Shown piece by piece: positions 60,556-64,000 of a DNA stretch of 64,000 nt. Made by a program: the position numbers and the translations under genes. The stretch is from CAIZGX01 sp044354975 (lineage in GTDB: Bacteria; Bacteroidota; Bacteroidia; Flavobacteriales_D; Sanyastnellaceae). Location: the NCBI GenBank assembly GCA_044354975.1, contig JBIKZA010000003.1:3234-67233 (forward strand), read 5' to 3'. The notes beneath the pieces are model-generated. The model did no database searches and was not told the origin of the DNA. It saw only the letters and a program-made list of their open reading frames with translations. How positions within the stretch are numbered: position 1 is the stretch's first letter; each line of letters begins with the position of its first letter.

Positions 60556-61878
60556 ATGAAAATTATTTTTATTGCATGGAAAAATTGCTGGCAAAAGGCG
60601 GGAGCAACCACCTTAACACTTTTGCTTTTATCGTTCGGGGTTGGAATAATTTCAATGATGCTATTGCTGGAAAATCAACTGAGTGACAAATTCAACAAGA
60701 ACATCAAAGACATTGATTTTGTTCTCGGTGCAAAAGGAAGTCCACTTCAACTCATCTTGGCTAGCGTATATCACATCGACGCTCCAACCGGAAATATTAA
60801 AGTTTCCGAAGCACAAAAAATTATAAAGAATCCGACAGTGAAAGAAGCTATTCCTCTGGCTTATGGCGATAATTACGAAGGATGGAGAATCGTTGGAACA
60901 ACCCCGAGATATGCGGAATTTTATGAAGTGAAATTGAAGGAAGGGAAAATATTTGAAACGCCTTTTGAAGTAACGGTTGGATCTTACGCAGCGAAAGAAT
61001 TGGGATTGAAATTAGGACAGACATTCAAGAGCAATCACGGTTTAGACAAAGAAGGCGAAGAGGAGGAAGGACACGATCAATTGTTTACCGTTGTTGGAAT
61101 TTACGAAGCAAGCGGAACTGTTATCGACCGTTTAATTTTAACACCAGTAGAGTCCATCTGGGAAGTCCATGATCACGGAGATCACGAAGAGTCTGCCCAT
61201 GCCGGAATTGTTTCTGCGGAAGAGCACGATGCTGATCACGCGCACGAAGATCATGAAGACGAGCACGCAGAAGAAGGGCATGAGCACGCAGAAGAAGAGC
61301 ATGAGCACGCAGAAGAAGAGCATGCGCATGAAGAAGATCATGAGGTTACAGCATACCTGTTGATCAAACGCTTGCCAATGGCCCCTATGATTCTTCCGCA
61401 ATTGGTTAAGAACACAAACATGCAGTTGGCTTTACCAGCAATCGAAATCAATCGTCTAAACGAGAATTTCGGAATAGGCATGAGCGTAGTGAAAGCCGTA
61501 GCAATTCTTATAATGATAATTTCGTTCTTAAGCGTATTCATTTCACTCTTCAACGCTTTGCGCGAGAGGCAATATGAATTAGCAATTCTTCGCACGTTAG
61601 GTGGAAGAAGAATTCAGTTGTTTATTCTTATTCTGCTGGAAGGATTATTCATGGTGGCACTCGGTTTAATCATAGGTCTTGTCTTGAGTCGTGTAGGAAT
61701 TACCTTACTCTCAGACATGGCGAAAGACAGCTTCCACGACGAATTCAACGCCATAATCTTCCTTCCTCAAGAATATTATTTAGTTGGAGTAACGTTGGGA
61801 CTGGGTGTGGTGGCATCGTTGTTGCCTGCGTTACGTGCGTTCTTTATGGACATTTCTAAAACACTTTCAAATGATTAA
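60556..61878 (+). CDS. FtsX-like ABC permease with a histidine/glutamate-rich periplasmic loop
   Basis: A 440-residue permease with four membrane helices: one near the N terminus (TTLTLLLLSFGVGIISMMLL) and three C-terminal (about 315-340, 355-385 and 405-430). The periplasmic domain between helices 1 and 2 contains a His/Glu-rich stretch (about residues 204-263) with about 16 His, including repeats of EHAEEEH coded by a 21-base tandem repeat near 61261-61330. This looks like a metal-binding loop, for zinc, copper or similar. The gene is cotranscribed with its ATPase and overlaps the DUF3299-like gene by eight bases. Confidence 0.92.
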   Translation: MKIIFIAWKNCWQKAGATTLTLLLLSFGVGIISMMLLLENQLSDKFNKNIKDIDFVLGAKGSPLQLILASVYHIDAPTGNIKVSEAQKIIKNPTVKEAIPLAYGDNYEGWRIVGTTPRYAEFYEVKLKEGKIFETPFEVTVGSYAAKELGLKLGQTFKSNHGLDKEGEEEEGHDQLFTVVGIYEASGTVIDRLILTPVESIWEVHDHGDHEESAHAGIVSAEEHDADHAHEDHEDEHAEEGHEHAEEEHEHAEEEHAHEEDHEVTAYLLIKRLPMAPMILPQLVKNTNMQLALPAIEINRLNENFGIGMSVVKAVAILIMIISFLSVFISLFNALRERQYELAILRTLGGRRIQLFILILLEGLFMVALGLIIGLVLSRVGITLLSDMAKDSFHDEFNAIIFLPQEYYLVGVTLGLGVVASLLPALRAFFMDISKTLSND

Positions 61879-62410
61879 GTCAATCAAATTTTTAGCTTTT
61901 ATTTTTTCGGGAATATTATTCTTGAATGCCTCCGAGGGAACAGAAAAATTGAAGGCGCATGCATACAAGCGTGTTGATTTGGGAACTGTCCCAAGTACTA
62001 TTGTTCCTTATTTACCAGAAGGGCAGGGGCCCATTGAAATTACCTGGAAAACGCTTGCTGACGTTACTTACAAAGACATCTATGTGAAGGAATTGGATGC
62101 TTATTATTGGAAGCCAACCTTCGGAGCTTCAGTCAAAGCAGTTGCAGAAAAAGACATCTTTATTACGGGATATTTAATACCAGTCGATTACGATGCTGGA
62201 TTTTATGTTGTGTCGAAATATCCATACGCGAATTGTTTCTTCTGCGGTGGCGGTGGTCCTGAGTCTGTGGTTGATTTACGTTTTGTTGGAAAGCACCGCA
62301 ACTACAAAACAGACGAACGCTTAACGTTCAAGGGAAAACTGAAATTGAATGCCGACGATGTGTATCAAATGAATTACATCTTGGAAGGCGCAACAGAATA
62401 CACTCCTTAA
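61871..62410 (+). CDS. DUF3299-like exported protein
   Basis: A 179-residue protein with an N-terminal hydrophobic segment (IKFLAFIFSGILFLNA) and a domain like DUF3299: IFITGYLIPVDYDAGFYVV, then a Cys-Phe-Phe-Cys pair (ANCFFCGGGGPE) where relatives place metal- or heme-type ligands. It overlaps the permease by eight bases, so the ABC pair and this protein are one operon. The start at 61871 gives the hydrophobic N terminus. Confidence 0.78.
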   Translation: MIKSIKFLAFIFSGILFLNASEGTEKLKAHAYKRVDLGTVPSTIVPYLPEGQGPIEITWKTLADVTYKDIYVKELDAYYWKPTFGASVKAVAEKDIFITGYLIPVDYDAGFYVVSKYPYANCFFCGGGGPESVVDLRFVGKHRNYKTDERLTFKGKLKLNADDVYQMNYILEGATEYTP

Positions 62411-62430
62411 ATTTTTTATGTTGAAATAAA

Positions 62431-62453
62431 AATGGCGACCATTGGTCGCCATT
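62431..62453. terminator. Bidirectional terminator between the ABC operon and groEL
   Basis: A 10-bp stem (aatggcgacc / ggtcgccatt) with loop att has A and T runs on both sides and serves both convergent genes. Confidence 0.92.
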
Positions 62454-62475
62454 TTTTGTTCCGATCTGTTTGGAA

Positions 62476-64000
62476 TTACATCATTCCACCCATTCCACCG
62501 CCTGGCATTTGAGGCATAGAGTTTTCTTCTTTAATATCAGAAATCACACACTCTGTAGTCAATAACATTCCCGCAATTGAAGATGCGTTTTCAAGAGCTA
62601 CACGACACACTTTAGTTGGGTCAATAACACCAGCTATAAATAAGTCTTCGTATTGCTCGTTGCGAGCGTTGTATCCGAAATCGCCTTTTCCTTCGCGAAT
62701 CTTTTGAATCACTACTGCGCCTTCGCCACCAGCGTTAGCAACAATCTGACGAAGTGGTTCTTCAATTGCTCTGCGAACGATTTGAATTCCAGTAGTCTCA
62801 TCATCGTTCAATCCAGTTAGGCTGTCTAATGCAGCACTCGCACGAATTAACGCAACTCCACCACCAGGTACAATTCCTTCTTCAACAGCTGCGCGAGTCG
62901 CGTGTAACGCATCGTCTACACGGTCTTTCTTCTCTTTCATTTCAACTTCAGTTGCAGCACCAACATAAAGAACAGCAACACCACCAGCCAATTTAGCTAG
63001 ACGCTCTTGCAATTTTTCTTGATCGTAATCAGAAGTTGTTTTTTCAATTTGTGATTTAATTTCGTTTACACGTGCTAAAATATTTTCTTTAACTCCAGCA
63101 CCGTTTACGATAGTTGTGTTGTCCTTATCAATTGAAATCTTTTCAGCGCGACCTAAATCTTCCAAAGTAGCGTTGTCTAATTTCAATCCAGTTTCTTCAC
63201 TAATAACGGTTCCACCAGTAAGAACTGCAATGTCTTGTAACATTGCTTTTCTACGATCACCGAATCCTGGAGCTTTAACAGCGGCCACACGCAGAGCACC
63301 GCGAATCTTGTTTACAACAAGGGTTGCTAATGCTTCTCCGTCTACATCTTCAGCAATAATTAAAAGAGGTTTACCAGATTGTGCTGTCTTCTCTAACACA
63401 GGAAGCAATTCCTTCATGCTAGAAATTTTCTTGTCGTAAATAAGAATGAAAGCGTTCTCTAACTCAACTTCCATGTTCTCTGTATTCGTTACGAAGTAAG
63501 GAGAAAGGTATCCGCGATCGAATTGCATTCCTTCAACAGTCTTTACGTCTGTCTCCGTTCCTTTTGCTTCTTCAACAGTGATAACACCTTCTGTTCCAAC
63601 TTTCTTCATTGCATCTGCAATCAATGAACCTACGGTCTCATCGTTGTTTGCTGAAATAGTAGCAACCTGCTTAATCTTTTCGTAGTCGGAACCGACTTCT
63701 CTTGAAATTTTACGCAACTCTGAAACAACAGCCTTAACAGCTTTGTCCATACCGCGTTTCAAATCCATTGGATTAGCACCAGAAGCAACGTTCTTTAAAC
63801 CGGCACCAACCATAGCTTGAGCCAAAACGGTTGCAGTAGTGGTTCCGTCTCCTGCTTGGTCAGCAGTTTTGCTCGCAACTTCCTTCAACATTTGAGCACC
63901 CATGTTTTCAATAGGGTCAGACAATTCAATTTCTTTCGCAACGGTTACGCCATCTTTCGTGATGTGCGGCGCACCGAATTTTTTATCGATAACTACATTA
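62476..64000 (-). CDS. groL: 60 kDa chaperonin GroEL (5' end outside the window)
   Basis: The C-terminal part (about 507 residues) of GroEL, the ATP-driven protein-folding chaperonin. It reads through the right edge of the window: residues such as NVVIDKKFGAPHITKDGVTV precede SDPIENMGAQMLKEVASKT. Visible motifs are AGDGTTTATVLAQ (ATP site), the apical domain, and the Gly/Met-rich tail GGGMGGMM. The first roughly 35 codons and probably groES lie to the right. Confidence 0.98.
   Translation of the reverse strand, partial: NVVIDKKFGAPHITKDGVTVAKEIELSDPIENMGAQMLKEVASKTADQAGDGTTTATVLAQAMVGAGLKNVASGANPMDLKRGMDKAVKAVVSELRKISREVGSDYEKIKQVATISANNDETVGSLIADAMKKVGTEGVITVEEAKGTETDVKTVEGMQFDRGYLSPYFVTNTENMEVELENAFILIYDKKISSMKELLPVLEKTAQSGKPLLIIAEDVDGEALATLVVNKIRGALRVAAVKAPGFGDRRKAMLQDIAVLTGGTVISEETGLKLDNATLEDLGRAEKISIDKDNTTIVNGAGVKENILARVNEIKSQIEKTTSDYDQEKLQERLAKLAGGVAVLYVGAATEVEMKEKKDRVDDALHATRAAVEEGIVPGGGVALIRASAALDSLTGLNDDETTGIQIVRRAIEEPLRQIVANAGGEGAVVIQKIREGKGDFGYNARNEQYEDLFIAGVIDPTKVCRVALENASSIAGMLLTTECVISDIKEENSMPQMPGGGMGGMM

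Overview
The window looks like a chromosomal segment of a free-living Bacteroidota, most likely of the order Flavobacteriales. The evidence is a full-length sprA gene (the type IX secretion translocon), several secreted proteins with type A or type B (CHU_C-like) type IX sorting domains, many -7 boxes of the form TAnnTTTG, almost no Shine-Dalgarno sequences, and neighbourhoods typical of the group (maeB-ruvA-sprA; coaX next to an outer-membrane protein and lptC). Genus cannot be settled from the sequence alone.

Layout. 1-5.3 kb: bacilliredoxin, then a leftward operon rnr-mnmH-selD (RNase R and the tRNA 2-selenouridine pathway), and a GNAT acetyltransferase. 5.4-11.2 kb: one 1949-residue secreted protein with Ig-like, MopE-type Cys/Asp repeats and a type IX signal. 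11.3-15.1 kb: an accessory island bounded by a terminator and tRNA-Asn, holding a truncated hsdM remnant, two paralogous lipoproteins, two paralogous two-helix membrane proteins and a tyrosine recombinase. 15.3-19.2 kb: rseP, tRNA-Leu, an inverted-repeat element, and an arsenic operon arsR-acr3-arsC followed by a DUF1801 protein. 19.2-31.3 kb: housekeeping and envelope genes (MBL hydrolase, a PD40/beta-barrel protein, M28 peptidase, cysS, threonine dehydrogenase, queA, PpiD-like chaperone, CorC-like protein).

31.3-45.3 kb is rich in envelope genes: a small membrane protein, lptC, an outer-membrane protein, coaX, a type B sorted protein, a DUF6089/PorG-like protein, a glycosyltransferase carrying an in-frame 36-bp tandem repeat, beta-barrels, an Omp28-like lipoprotein, DUF6029, TlpA and two type A sorted proteins. 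45.4-57.2 kb: maeB-ruvA-sprA, then a VTC-domain protein with DUF4956. 57.2-62.4 kb: a sialic-acid-synthase-like gene broken by one in-frame stop, an M20 amidohydrolase, DUF4258, and an ABC transporter whose permease has a histidine-rich loop, paired with a DUF3299-like protein. The window ends inside groEL.

The observations most worth a second look are: the 36-bp repeat family found both inside the glycosyltransferase and as an intergenic inverted repeat; the paired lipoprotein/two-helix protein cassette in the integrase island; a recurring promoter arrangement with the -7 box exactly four bases before ATG, suggesting leaderless mRNAs; the histidine-rich ABC permease operon; and the nonsense codon in the neuB-like gene. 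The housekeeping parts of the window look ordinary.
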